From the NCBI RefSeq assembly GCF_000063445.1, contig NC_009464.1:2852001-2916000 (forward strand): 64,000 bases of DNA, read 5' to 3'. The position numbers and the translations under genes were made by a program. Numbering within the stretch: position 1 is the stretch's first letter; each line of letters opens with the position of its first letter. Below, piece after piece: positions 32,845 to 42,511 of this stretch. Under the pieces are notes generated by a model. It saw only the letters and a list, made by a program, of their open reading frames with translations. It was not told the origin of the DNA and made no database searches. Source of the stretch: Methanocella arvoryzae MRE50. Lineage in GTDB: Archaea; Halobacteriota; Methanocellia; Methanocellales; Methanocellaceae.

Positions 32845-33468
32845 ATGGCAGAAACAGAAAATGTCAGAGAGATTAGAGATGAGAATTACCAGTCATTGAT
32901 ACCGATGGATGAGTACCTTGCTGCAGGTGTACACATCGGTACGCAGCAAAAGACTGAGGACATGAAGAAGTTCATATACAGGGTCAGGAGCGACGGCCTG
33001 TACGTCCTCGACGTCCAGAGCACCGACGAGCGCATCCGCGCCGCTGCCAAGTTCCTGTCCAGGTATGACCCGGCCAACGTTTTAGTCGTATGCGCCAGGC
33101 AGTATGGTCAGCATCCCGCTGAGATGTTCGCCAGGGCCATCGGCGCCAGGCACATCGTCGGCAGGTTCATCCCCGGCACCCTGACCAACCCGGTATACAT
33201 GTTCTTCGCAGAGCCCGACGTAGTAGTCGTTACCGACCCGATCGGCGACGCACAGGCAGTTACCGAGGCTATCAGCATCGGCGTGCCAGTCGTAGCCATG
33301 TGCGACACCAACAACATGACCTCGAACATCGACTTAGTCATCCCGACCAACAACAAGGGCCGCAAGGCACTGGCGCTGGTCTACTGGCTGCTCGCCCGGG
33401 AAGTCTCCAGGGAAAGGAACGAACAGGGCTTCAGCTACACCGTCAACGATTTCGAGTCGGAGATTTAA
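32845..33468 (+). CDS. rps2: 30S ribosomal protein S2
   Basis: 207 residues with the archaeal S2 segments [27 protein letters not shown] and [12 protein letters not shown] Met-rich signature ([11 protein letters not shown]) follows, then [19 protein letters not shown] lies about 10 nt before the ATG. The MEMO gene begins 23 nt after its stop. Confidence 0.95.
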   Translation: MAETENVREIRDENYQSLIPMDEYLAAGVHIGTQQKTEDMKKFIYRVRSDGLYVLDVQSTDERIRAAAKFLSRYDPANVLVVCARQYGQHPAEMFARAIGARHIVGRFIPGTLTNPVYMFFAEPDVVVVTDPIGDAQAVTEAISIGVPVVAMCDTNNMTSNIDLVIPTNNKGRKALALVYWLLAREVSRERNEQGFSYTVNDFESEI

Positions 33469-33491
33469 ACCCGGAGATCGCATAGATCATT

Positions 33492-34286
33492 ATGAGAAGG
33501 CCGGCTGTTGCAGGACAGTTCTACCCCGGCTCCGAAACGGAGGTGCGCAGCCTCATCGCGAGGCTCGCCCCCGGTACTTCGGAACCCCGGGACAAGATCA
33601 AAGCCTGCGGCATCGTCGTGCCTCATGCCGGCTACGTCTACTCGGGTGGTGTGGCAGCTGACGTCTACTCGTCCATCGAGGGCGCTCCTACTTTTGTGTT
33701 GCTGGGTCCCAGCCACTACGGCGTAGGATCCCCTGTTGCCGTTTCAACCCAGCCGTGGGAAACTCCCCTCGGCAAAGTAGAGGTTGATCAGGATTTCGTC
33801 AGGCTGCTGGATGGTATTATCGATCGTGATGAAATCGCACACCAGAGCGAGCATTCCATCGAAGTGCAGATACCTTTCCTGCAGTACTTCTTCAAGGATT
33901 TCAGAATCGTACCGATATGTCTCGGCATGCAGGACTACGATTCAGTCAGGGAAGTAGCCACAGAACTAATCACCGCGCTGGAAAAATATGACGGGCAGGT
34001 AGTCCTTGTGGCATCCAGCGACTTTACCCACTACGAGCACATATCGGTGGCTAAAAAGAAGGACATGACCTTGATCAAGGACATTGAAAAGCTCGACGTC
34101 CCTACCTTCTATGATGATCTGTACCGCTTAAATGCAACTGCCTGCGGCTACGGGCCTATAGCGACCACGATGATGGTCTGCGGCGCTCGTGGTGCCAGTA
34201 AGGCCCAACTGGTCCGATACGCAACCAGTGGCGACGTTACAGGCGATAGCCAGGTAGTCGGCTACGCGGGAATGATAATAGTTTAA
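33492..34286 (+). CDS. MEMO1 family protein
   Basis: 264 residues. RRPAVAGQFYPGSE at the start, then GIVVPHAGYVYSG, LLGPSHYG and EHSIEVQIPFLQYF give the pattern of a family related to extradiol dioxygenases, with metal-type His and Asp (ASSDFTHYE). The archaeal function is unknown; it is nearly always encoded between S2 and mevalonate kinase. It is co-transcribed with mvk (7-nt gap). Confidence 0.92.
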   Translation: MRRPAVAGQFYPGSETEVRSLIARLAPGTSEPRDKIKACGIVVPHAGYVYSGGVAADVYSSIEGAPTFVLLGPSHYGVGSPVAVSTQPWETPLGKVEVDQDFVRLLDGIIDRDEIAHQSEHSIEVQIPFLQYFFKDFRIVPICLGMQDYDSVREVATELITALEKYDGQVVLVASSDFTHYEHISVAKKKDMTLIKDIEKLDVPTFYDDLYRLNATACGYGPIATTMMVCGARGASKAQLVRYATSGDVTGDSQVVGYAGMIIV

Positions 34287-34293
34287 GGGTGTT

Positions 34294-35193
34294 ATGGTCA
34301 AGTATTCTGCCCCCGGTAAGGTCTTTTTGTTCGGCGAGCATGCAGTCGTCTACGGAAAGCGGGCGATAGCATGCGCTATCGACCTTCGGACGACGGTCGA
34401 GATTACCTCCTCCCGACAGGGGATCCGTATCCAGTCCGCCTTCAAGGATGAGCCTGATAAAAACCCGTATATCAGAGTGGCTTTGAAAAAGTTCCAGCAG
34501 TGCGCTGCCGTCGATGGGATCAACATCAGTGTTTCATCTAAGATACCTGTCGCATCGGGCCTTGGTTCCTCTGCAGCAGTCACGATCGCCACAATTGCGG
34601 CTTTGAATGACGAGTACCAGACAAACCTGAGCCTTGACGAGATCGCTGCGATGGGTCATCAGACTGAGCTGGAAGTCCAGGGGGCCGCCAGCCCGACAGA
34701 TACCTTTGTATCGACAATGGGTGGAACGGTCATCGTGCCGGACAAGAAAAAATTGCCGCCCATCACGTGTGGCGTAGTCGTAGGCTATACGGGCATATCC
34801 AAGTCCACATCTCGCATGGTCTCCCGTGTCAGGACGCTCAAAGAGCGCTATCCCGAGATTATCGACGGTATCATGGATTGCATCGGCAATATGTCAACCC
34901 GGGGCGAGGAACTGGTCGCCAAAAACGACTACGTTTCCATCGGCGAGCTGATGAACGTTAATCAGGGTTTGCTCGATGCTATCGGTGTAAGCATTCCCGA
35001 GCTCTCGCTCCAGGTGAATGCTGCCCGGTCGTGTGGCGCGTATGGTGCGAAGATCACCGGTGCCGGTGGCGGAGGCTGCATGGTAGCTCTCTGCGAGCCC
35101 GATCGGTGTAAAGAGATCGCTACGGCGATCGGCAAGTCGTGCGGAGACAGCTTTATCACGAAGCCCACGGCTGAAGGAGTGCGAAAGGAATGA
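34294..35193 (+). CDS. mvk: mevalonate kinase
   Basis: Phosphorylates mevalonate at C5 in archaeal isoprenoid lipid synthesis. 299 residues. GHMP motifs: SAPGKVFLFGEHAVVYG at the start, the ATP loop PVASGLGSSAAVTIA, and the C-terminal KITGAGGGGCMVAL. It overlaps the isopentenyl phosphate kinase gene by 4 nt. Confidence 0.95.
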   Translation: MVKYSAPGKVFLFGEHAVVYGKRAIACAIDLRTTVEITSSRQGIRIQSAFKDEPDKNPYIRVALKKFQQCAAVDGINISVSSKIPVASGLGSSAAVTIATIAALNDEYQTNLSLDEIAAMGHQTELEVQGAASPTDTFVSTMGGTVIVPDKKKLPPITCGVVVGYTGISKSTSRMVSRVRTLKERYPEIIDGIMDCIGNMSTRGEELVAKNDYVSIGELMNVNQGLLDAIGVSIPELSLQVNAARSCGAYGAKITGAGGGGCMVALCEPDRCKEIATAIGKSCGDSFITKPTAEGVRKE

Positions 35194-35957
35194 GCGTTAT
35201 AGTGCTCAAAATCGGCGGCAGCGTCCTCACGGACAAGAACAGGAGCTCTACCGCCCGGGTGGAGCACATCTCTCGGATTGCTGAGGAGATCAGCCAGGGC
35301 CTGAACTCCCGGCTTGTACTCATCCACGGTGCAGGCTCGTTCGGCCACCATCAGGCTAAAGAGTTCGGGCTCAAGGCCGGCCTCAACGAGACCAGTATCC
35401 GGGGCATGTGGCCGACACACCACGCGGTCAAGACCTTGAACGGGATGATCATCGATCAGCTCTATAACCACGGCGTATACGCGCTACCTGTCCACCCGCT
35501 CTCCGTCTGCGTGCTCCGGGACGGCCGTATAGATCACATATGCACTGAACCGATCATCGAGATGCTTGCCCGGGGCATAGTCCCGGTCCTCCACGGAGAC
35601 GTTGCTTTAGACCGCACGAGGGGCGTCGATATCCTCTCCGGCGACCAGATTATTGCCGCTCTGGCAAAATCTCTCAATGCCAAAAAAGTGGGCATTGGCA
35701 CCAACGTCGACGGGGTCTATGCAAAGGACTTTAAGATTATAGACGATATATCTCCCTCGAACATCGATATTGTGAAAGAAGCTCTGTCGGGTTCCGGAGG
35801 CGTCGACGTCACCGGAGGTATGTACGGTAAAATAACAGAGCTGATGGATCTGGCCACCTCAGGCATACCGTCGCTGGTCTTTAACGCGGAGAAGCCGGGC
35901 AATGTGTCAGAGTTTTTACGAGGGACGTGCAAAGGCACGCTGATTCACGGAGACTAA
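35190..35957 (+). CDS. isopentenyl phosphate kinase
   Basis: 255 residues of the amino acid kinase fold. LKIGGSVLTDKN binds ATP, LIHGAGSFGHHQAKEF carries the catalytic His, and HGDVALD and SGDQI follow. It converts isopentenyl phosphate to IPP, the last step of the archaeal variant of the mevalonate pathway. It lies between mevalonate kinase and IDI2, as expected. Confidence 0.94.
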   Translation: MSVIVLKIGGSVLTDKNRSSTARVEHISRIAEEISQGLNSRLVLIHGAGSFGHHQAKEFGLKAGLNETSIRGMWPTHHAVKTLNGMIIDQLYNHGVYALPVHPLSVCVLRDGRIDHICTEPIIEMLARGIVPVLHGDVALDRTRGVDILSGDQIIAALAKSLNAKKVGIGTNVDGVYAKDFKIIDDISPSNIDIVKEALSGSGGVDVTGGMYGKITELMDLATSGIPSLVFNAEKPGNVSEFLRGTCKGTLIHGD

Positions 35958-35960
35958 ATC

Positions 35961-37034
35961 ATGGGAACCTCAAAAAGAAAGATAGAGCACCTTGACATCT
36001 GCGTCAATGAAAAAGTGGAATCTCACGGCAGCGGGTTCGACGACGTGGAGCTGATCCACCGGTGTCTGCCGGAGCTTGACAAGTCTGCTGTCTCCACTGA
36101 GACCAGGTTCCTCGGACACAAGTTTAGCGCTCCAATCATGATCGCTTCAATGACCGGAGGACACCCGGAAACTACTGTGGTGAACGCCAATCTCGCAAAA
36201 GCTGCAGAAGCGCTTGGAATCGGCATCGGCGTAGGCAGCCAGCGCGCTGCCCTTGAAGACCCCGCCCAGGAAGAATCCTACCGCGTCGTCAGGGATGCGG
36301 CACCGAATGCCTTCATCTATGGCAACATCGGCGCCCCGCAGATCCTCCACTACGACCTGGAAAAAATCGAGCGCGCAGTGAAGATGATTGACGCCGACGC
36401 TCTGGCTATCCACTTGAATTTCCTGCAGGAAGCTATCCAGCCCGAAGGCGACCTGAATGCAAAAGGGTGCCTGGAAAAGATCGCTGAAGTCGCCTCAAGC
36501 CTGTCGGTACCTGTCATCGTGAAGGAGACTGGTGCAGGCATCAGCCACATAGACGCATATACACTCCGCAAAGCGGGAGTGTCTGCGCTGGACGTAGGTG
36601 GCAGAGGAGGCACGAGCTGGGCGGGCGTCGAAGTGTACCGGGCCCGGATGGAGAAAGACCGGATCGGCGAACACCTTGGCAACAAGTTCTGGGACTGGGG
36701 CATTCCCACGGCAGTAAGCATTATCGAGGCTGACGTTGGGCTGCCTATCATCGCCACCGGCGGGATCCGGGATGGTATCACGGTAGCAAAATCCATCGCT
36801 CTCGGCGCATCTCTGGCAGGTATCGCCTTGCCGCTTGTGTCCGCAGCGAGAGACAGTCCTGACAAGGTCCAGGAAGTGCTCGAAGTATACATTGAAGAGC
36901 TTCGGGCGACGATGTTCCTCACAGGAGCACAATCGATAGAAGCGCTAAAGAGAGCCCCGGCAGTCATCACAGGCCACACCCGTGAGTACCTGGAGGCAAG
37001 GGGCTTCAAATGGGCAAGCTATGCCCAGAGATAA
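35961..37034 (+). CDS. fni: isopentenyl-diphosphate delta-isomerase, type 2
   Basis: FMN-dependent isomerase interconverting IPP and DMAPP. 357 residues in a TIM barrel. RKIEHLDICVNEKVE at the start, MIASMTGGHPETT, GVGSQRAALED, GRGGTSWAGVE and ATGGIRDGITVAKSIALGA are the flavin-binding and phosphate-binding segments. It starts 3 nt after the kinase gene, and a ready pool of allylic starter follows from this operon. Confidence 0.95.
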   Translation: MGTSKRKIEHLDICVNEKVESHGSGFDDVELIHRCLPELDKSAVSTETRFLGHKFSAPIMIASMTGGHPETTVVNANLAKAAEALGIGIGVGSQRAALEDPAQEESYRVVRDAAPNAFIYGNIGAPQILHYDLEKIERAVKMIDADALAIHLNFLQEAIQPEGDLNAKGCLEKIAEVASSLSVPVIVKETGAGISHIDAYTLRKAGVSALDVGGRGGTSWAGVEVYRARMEKDRIGEHLGNKFWDWGIPTAVSIIEADVGLPIIATGGIRDGITVAKSIALGASLAGIALPLVSAARDSPDKVQEVLEVYIEELRATMFLTGAQSIEALKRAPAVITGHTREYLEARGFKWASYAQR

Positions 37035-37100
37035 CGGGCCTATAATGCACTGAGAGAAGGGGCCTGTTATTCCCAGAGTTAACTACAGGATGTAATAATA

Positions 37101-38438
37101 ATGAAAGATGTAGGAATCATAGCGGTCGGCGGCTACGAGGAAGTAGGCCGCAACATGACTGCCATAAGAGTCGGAAAAGATATCGTCGTCATGGACATGG
37201 GTGTCCGGCTGGACCGGATCCAGATCCACGAGGAAACCGAGATCGAGAAGATGCACTCCCTGGACCTCATCCAGATGGGAGCCATTCCCGACGACAAGAT
37301 CATGAACAATGTCGATGGCAATGTGATCGGCATCGTCTGCTCTCACGGCCACCTCGATCACATCGGGGCAGTGCCCAAGCTGGCCCACCGGTACAAGTGC
37401 CCGATTATCGGCACCCCGTTTACGGCTGAATTAATCAGACAGGAAATCGAGTCCGAGCGCAAGTTCGACGTAGCTAACAAGGTCAACGATCTCCCATGCG
37501 GACAAATTATGGAGCTCTCAAAGAATATCTCAATCGAGCTCATCAGGGTGCAGCATAGCATCATCGACTGCGCCTTCGTCGCAGTCCATACTCCCAGCGG
37601 CGTGATTCTGTACGCATGCGACTTCAAGATCGACAGGACACCCGTCATCGGTGAAGCGCCCGACTTCAAGAGGCTTAAGCAGATCGGCAAAGAAGGCGTC
37701 CTTGCGATGATCACGGAGAGTACCAACGTGAACAGATCTGGCAAGACTCCCTCGGAGAAAGTCGCCCGAGACCTGGTCTGGGACGCCCTCCTGGGCACCG
37801 AGGAAACGGAGAGCGGCGTGCTGGTAACGACGTTCTCATCCCACATTGCCCGGCTTAAGTCCATCATCGAAGCAGCCGAAAAAATGAACCGCATACCAGT
37901 ACTCCTCGGCAACAGCATGGAGCGGTACTACGGCACGGCTCTTAAGATGGGATACGTGAAGAAGCCGGACAATCTCCGCATCTTCGGCTACCGGAAATCC
38001 ATCGTAAAAGAAGTCAAGCGCATGATGGACGACGGGAAGGAAAAATATCTTCCCATCATCACTGGCCACCAGGGAGAGCCCGGAGCAATCCTCGGCCGGA
38101 TCGCCAGCGGAGAGCTGGACTACAAGCTCGAATCCGGAGATAAGATCATCTTCTCAGCTAACGTAATACCTAACCAGCTCAACATGGCAAACCGCTACTC
38201 GCTGGAAACCAAGCTCAAGATGAAGGGCGCCAGGATCTACGATAACGTCCACGTCTCAGGGCACGCATACAAGGAAGACCACTGGGAACTCTTGAGGATG
38301 GTCAAGCCTGAACACGTGATTCCTGCTCACGGTACTCTGGAGATGCACAGCGCCTACGCCGAGATGGCGGAGGACACGGGGTACGAGTTTGGGCAGACCG
38401 TGCATATACTGAGAAATGGGCAGGAACTGAGCCTCTGA
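37101..38438 (+). CDS. rnj: archaeal RNase J (metallo-beta-lactamase / beta-CASP ribonuclease)
   Basis: 445 residues. The metal motif CSHGHLDHIGAVP marks the beta-lactamase fold. Beta-CASP motifs follow (TTFSSHIARLKS; ITGHQGEPGAIL; HVSGHAYKEDHWELL). HVIPAHGTLEMH is the final metal-binding His region. Archaeal RNase J is a 5'-3' exoribonuclease. Position after IDI2 is conserved; the prenyl diphosphate synthase gene that usually follows is missing and the AT-rich block begins instead. Confidence 0.94.
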   Translation: MKDVGIIAVGGYEEVGRNMTAIRVGKDIVVMDMGVRLDRIQIHEETEIEKMHSLDLIQMGAIPDDKIMNNVDGNVIGIVCSHGHLDHIGAVPKLAHRYKCPIIGTPFTAELIRQEIESERKFDVANKVNDLPCGQIMELSKNISIELIRVQHSIIDCAFVAVHTPSGVILYACDFKIDRTPVIGEAPDFKRLKQIGKEGVLAMITESTNVNRSGKTPSEKVARDLVWDALLGTEETESGVLVTTFSSHIARLKSIIEAAEKMNRIPVLLGNSMERYYGTALKMGYVKKPDNLRIFGYRKSIVKEVKRMMDDGKEKYLPIITGHQGEPGAILGRIASGELDYKLESGDKIIFSANVIPNQLNMANRYSLETKLKMKGARIYDNVHVSGHAYKEDHWELLRMVKPEHVIPAHGTLEMHSAYAEMAEDTGYEFGQTVHILRNGQELSL

Positions 38439-38511
38439 TGAGGCTCAAAGTTTTTTATTTAATCGTTGTGTCTTAACTGTAGAGACATATATATAAAATT
38501 CCAAAATTAGT

Positions 38512-39366
38512 TTACGTAAACTCTCTATTATTGGAAATAATTATCAACGAGATTATCGTTACGAACAGCGTCGTAAATACTGCAATCAACCCCATTGATA
38601 AAAAGATATCTTGGGTACCCGGTGGAGTTCTGAGGTTAATTATCCCATAGGTAGCCTGAATTAGGTAAAGAATTGCTACAGCGGCCCAGTATGGTTTTCG
38701 AGTAAATATTGTCGTGTTTAATGTTTCAATTATATCATACTTTGAAAGGTAGATAGAATATATCTGGAAGAATATGAATACAACTAGGAACCACCCAAAG
38801 AAGTTCATTATTGGTACACCGAAATATGGCCCGGGGTTTGTCCATATCCACAATTGGTGGACTGTAGATGCTATTGGGTCCATAGTAAGGTCCCACATAA
38901 CCATTATAAATGTCGCAATAATCGGTACTATAAATATATTTTTCCCTTCAAGTTTCTTACTATATTGTCCCGTAATTACGTGTGCTAACATCCAGGACAG
39001 GTATCCTATGGAAAAGTATGCAAACATTATTGTGACTGGTACGTCAAAAAGTCTAGGTCCTTCCATGTTCACATAGTTATAATAGCTAAATGGAAAGCCC
39101 GTTATAATACTCAGTGCTTCGAAAAAGTGGCTCACAATCCATGCTATAAAGAAAAAGATTACCATACTTTTCAAGCCGTAGCGCTTAATTCCATGCAATG
39201 CTACAATGGCCAGTATCATAATCGTCATTATGACTGGTTGCATTTCATCTATGATCTTGATATAATTAAATATTATCAATAATACCGTAACGATTGTTAA
39301 TATGATTATCGACGCGTACAATAGCAGACTAAAATTTTCTTCATAATTCTTCTTTACCCCAAACAT
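38512..39366 (-). CDS. cruF: CruF-like carotenoid biosynthesis membrane protein (DUF422)
   Basis: 284 residues with about seven or eight hydrophobic segments. WIVSHFFEALSIITGFPFSYYNY, VPIIATFIMVMWDLTMDPIAS and WIWTNPGPYFGVPIMNFFGW match the DUF422/CruF family. Haloarchaeal CruF hydrates bisanhydrobacterioruberin, and bacterial CruF makes 1-hydroxylated carotenoids. Codons are AT-rich, unlike the flanking genes. It is last in a minus-strand operon with UbiA and the histidine kinase. Confidence 0.8.
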   Translation of the reverse strand: MFGVKKNYEENFSLLLYASIIILTIVTVLLIIFNYIKIIDEMQPVIMTIMILAIVALHGIKRYGLKSMVIFFFIAWIVSHFFEALSIITGFPFSYYNYVNMEGPRLFDVPVTIMFAYFSIGYLSWMLAHVITGQYSKKLEGKNIFIVPIIATFIMVMWDLTMDPIASTVHQLWIWTNPGPYFGVPIMNFFGWFLVVFIFFQIYSIYLSKYDIIETLNTTIFTRKPYWAAVAILYLIQATYGIINLRTPPGTQDIFLSMGLIAVFTTLFVTIISLIIISNNREFT

Positions 39367-39385
39367 TGCTCATCCCAACTTGATA

Positions 39386-40348
39386 TTAGAATATCATGAC
39401 ATTCATAATAATTTTACCCATAAACAGTGCTATTGGCCAGAATATAAACTCTGCATCAGACATGATGTAGGTATAATTTAAAAGGTCTTTACCTGCCGTG
39501 GTATTTCCTTTAATTAAATAGTACTGGGTGTAGGGGAAAAATATTCCCAGGGAAAGGGTATACAAGGGAACCACATTGGTATATACAGAATAGATCAATA
39601 GGATAAGAGCGGCCAGATTAAGGAATGTTAAGAAGTAATATGTATTTTTCTTCCCTAGCAGGATTGGTATGGTCATTAAACCTTCATTTTTATCTGTAGC
39701 TATGTCTTTAATGTCAAAGAATATGTTGTTAATTAATATTTTTATGTATATGAATATAAATAAGAACAAAAACATCGCGTCGAGCGTTAAGGAATAGAGA
39801 AATATGTTGAAAAATGTGCCTGAATATGCCCAGACTGCGGTCGAAAATATGTTTTTAAAAGCTGGTACTATTGAAGCCAATCGCTTGAATATCACTGTAT
39901 AAAGTATTCCTCCGGTAAAAATTATTGCCAGGAATAGTAGAAACGATAGGCTATTAATCATTATAGAAAGCACTACTGTAAGAATTAAATATGTGTAGAA
40001 CAGCAGAGGAAATACTCGATTTCGTTCGTATAAATAATGTGTTTTATCTGAGTTCGTCATCTCATCTATATCGAGCTCTTTTTGATAGTTGTAGGAATAT
40101 ACCAGTAGCGGTATCAGGTAGGCTACCATAAGGCTATAATAATTCAGAGGTAGCTCTAGAATTATTATTGAAATCAATACCAGTGATGGTCCGATAAGAG
40201 CAGTAATATGCCCTCCATAAATCACTTCATTTTTAAAGCGTGATATTATGCGTGATATTATACTTGATAATGCCAACATTTTTACCCAAAGTTTTATCGA
40301 TCTTATCAAACTTATGAGAGCAACCGGACTACAATGCTTATCTGTCAT
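39386..40348 (-). CDS. UbiA family prenyltransferase
   Basis: 320 residues, strongly hydrophobic, with about nine membrane segments. The second Asp-rich motif is clear (FFDIKDIATDKNEGLMTIP). The first is in the YNYQKELDIDEMTNSD segment, of the NxxxDxxxD type but altered. Next to cruF it may be a lycopene elongase or geranylgeranyltransferase using C5 or C20 donors for C50-type carotenoids or quinone-like lipids. The exact substrate is not shown by sequence. It overlaps the upstream kinase gene by 11 nt and precedes cruF by 19 nt. Confidence 0.8.
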   Translation of the reverse strand: MTDKHCSPVALISLIRSIKLWVKMLALSSIISRIISRFKNEVIYGGHITALIGPSLVLISIIILELPLNYYSLMVAYLIPLLVYSYNYQKELDIDEMTNSDKTHYLYERNRVFPLLFYTYLILTVVLSIMINSLSFLLFLAIIFTGGILYTVIFKRLASIVPAFKNIFSTAVWAYSGTFFNIFLYSLTLDAMFLFLFIFIYIKILINNIFFDIKDIATDKNEGLMTIPILLGKKNTYYFLTFLNLAALILLIYSVYTNVVPLYTLSLGIFFPYTQYYLIKGNTTAGKDLLNYTYIMSDAEFIFWPIALFMGKIIMNVMIF

Positions 40349-42266
40349 AGGGAAACAGGATTACAAACTGAGTTCCATTTTCATTTACTATCTCTAGTGA
40401 TCCGTTGATTTGATCAACCAGTATGTTTACAAGATTTAACCCCAATGTTTTCAAACTATTAATATCGAAATTTTCTGGCAGTCCTTTTCCGTTATCTTTA
40501 ACGGTAATCTTAAACTGGCCCGACCCTTGATCTTTTATGCTTATGAATATTTCGCCTTGAGTGTCTTCCTCAAAAGCATGTTTCAAGGAGTTTGTTATCA
40601 GCTCATTTAACAATAAGCCGATCGGAATGGCCATATCGATGTTAAAGGAGATATCCTCTATATCTGTAACAATTTTTATATGGTCTCGCTGATTTCTGTA
40701 CGAGCCCAATAAGTTACTAATCAAGCTGGATATATACACAGAAAAGTTAACATAGGCGAGATTATTCGACTGGTAAAGTTTTTCATGAATTAAAGCCATC
40801 GACTTGATCCTGTTCTGGCAATCCCGGATTATGTCTATGAGATGTCTATCATTTATGTATGCAGTTTGAAGTTCCAGCATACTAGAAATCACTTGCATAT
40901 TATTTTTAACCCTGTGATGGATCTCTTTTAAAAGTACTTCTTTTTCTTTAAGGGATGCCTTTATCTTCTCTTCATCGATCCTGTGTTCCGCTATCTCTTT
41001 TTGCAAGGCGTTGTTCAGGATCGAAAGCTCTGAGGTTCTTTCGTTGACTTTGGCTTCCAGCAGTTCATAAGCGTTTCTCCTCTCTGTTATATCTACACCC
41101 ATGAGTATGTAGCTGGTGATATTTCTATCCGACGAATACGTCGGGTAGAGCTTTAGTGATAAATATCTGTTTTTTTCGCCCTGTGGTATGTTCACGCTTT
41201 CTAGTACAACTGTTTTGCCTGTCCTGGCTTCTCGAAGCATCTCTTTAATGTCCGGTTCTGTATTGAAATTATAGTTGAAAATATTGATCGATTTTTCATC
41301 TCCACATGCGATGTTCATAATTTTCGTAAACTCGCTGTTGGTTTTGAGGACGTTGCCAGCCGGATCGCACATGCATATGGGGTCAGGGGACTGCGTGATC
41401 AGGTCTTCAACTACCAAAGTCGTGTCCTGAAGTTTTTTATTTACTTCTTCAATAGTGGTAAATTTAACATTACTCAGCAAGTACGCGATAAGGGCACCTA
41501 TCAAGAATAAGAACATGAAGCCATAAACTATTTCAGAGACGTCTGGCAGGCTGTATAAGTTCATAAATTTGATTAGCTCACATGTGTCCCCAATGAAACT
41601 TATCGAATAAAAAATGAATATTATTGAATAAATATACCTGTGCTGAGTTGGGATATTAATCAGGAACAGGACTGTCGACAGTGAGACGATGAGTACATCT
41701 CCGATAACTGCAGCCGTATATATTACAACACTATAATTATTGCCAGCATAGCTGGGCATGTGTGTGAGTATCAAATACAGGCTGGAAAGTATGAATATGC
41801 CATTGACATAGAAAATCAGTAGCTTAATTACTCCTGCCAGCTTAGATTTTTGGTTGATGAACGTATCTAGCATGATGTAGGCAATCGGAAGGTATCCTAG
41901 TACCATCATCAGCATTGCGAACGGAATCAAAAAGTCTGCATGGATAAGGGCTGGTAAGAGGAACCAAAAAATGCCAGCTATCGAGTTAAAGAGGATCATC
42001 AAATTAAGGCCTAAAAAGATTCTCTTAATTGTAATGTTCAGGGTTGTCAGGTAAAGATATGTGGCGACAGGTAAGCATATTAGTAGTAGTCCTACAAAAC
42101 CTATTACACTAAGTATTTTCAGGTTGGCCGATACTATCGAGTAAATAAACAGTACTGTTGTGAATATCAGTATAATTAGCTGGATCGCTATAAGTATTAT
42201 AAACGTTAGGTTAAAGCCCTTAACTTTTAAAATATTAAAGTTTAACTTATCCTTCCTCAGGCTCAT
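40338..42266 (-). CDS. membrane sensor histidine kinase with PAS domain
   Basis: 642 residues. Residues about 15-275 form eight or so membrane helices of an N-terminal sensor. A coiled segment leads into a PAS domain (about 290-395, ending MGVDITERR). A long helix and a HisKA_2-type domain follow with the phospho-acceptor in HHRVKNNMQVISSM near residue 449. The ATPase domain has the N box LLLNELITNSLKHAF and the G box VKDNGKGLPENF. No response regulator is adjacent. It is first in an operon with two carotenoid-type enzymes. The AT-rich codon use suggests transfer. Confidence 0.88.
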   Translation of the reverse strand: MSLRKDKLNFNILKVKGFNLTFIILIAIQLIILIFTTVLFIYSIVSANLKILSVIGFVGLLLICLPVATYLYLTTLNITIKRIFLGLNLMILFNSIAGIFWFLLPALIHADFLIPFAMLMMVLGYLPIAYIMLDTFINQKSKLAGVIKLLIFYVNGIFILSSLYLILTHMPSYAGNNYSVVIYTAAVIGDVLIVSLSTVLFLINIPTQHRYIYSIIFIFYSISFIGDTCELIKFMNLYSLPDVSEIVYGFMFLFLIGALIAYLLSNVKFTTIEEVNKKLQDTTLVVEDLITQSPDPICMCDPAGNVLKTNSEFTKIMNIACGDEKSINIFNYNFNTEPDIKEMLREARTGKTVVLESVNIPQGEKNRYLSLKLYPTYSSDRNITSYILMGVDITERRNAYELLEAKVNERTSELSILNNALQKEIAEHRIDEEKIKASLKEKEVLLKEIHHRVKNNMQVISSMLELQTAYINDRHLIDIIRDCQNRIKSMALIHEKLYQSNNLAYVNFSVYISSLISNLLGSYRNQRDHIKIVTDIEDISFNIDMAIPIGLLLNELITNSLKHAFEEDTQGEIFISIKDQGSGQFKITVKDNGKGLPENFDINSLKTLGLNLVNILVDQINGSLEIVNENGTQFVILFPYDR

Positions 42267-42511
42267 CCACTATCCCCAGATATCTGCTTACCCAACAATC
42301 CTCAATACAATAGATGACTACTTTTTATTACTACTAGTAAAAAAAGATTTTGCCATCTTCCGAATAATTTTCTCCATTACAGCTGATATAATTCGAAATT
42401 AGCAATTATTAGTGTTTGTTTCATAAGTTTTACAATATATTATAATGATCTATAGGGTTGTACCCAGAATTATAATGAAGTAATTTAAAAATTAAAATTA
42501 AGTTAGAAATT
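42267..42511. other. AT-rich intergenic region
   Basis: The segment is very AT-rich and contains the promoter region of the histidine kinase operon (minus strand). The abrupt return to GC-rich sequence at about 42530 marks the edge of the AT-rich block. No gene or repeat is recognised. Confidence 0.5.

Noticed and set aside
38512-42266. Prophage or integrative element in the AT-rich block
   Set aside because: No integrase, portal, terminase, attachment repeats or tRNA at the borders. Only three metabolic/signalling genes in one operon are present.
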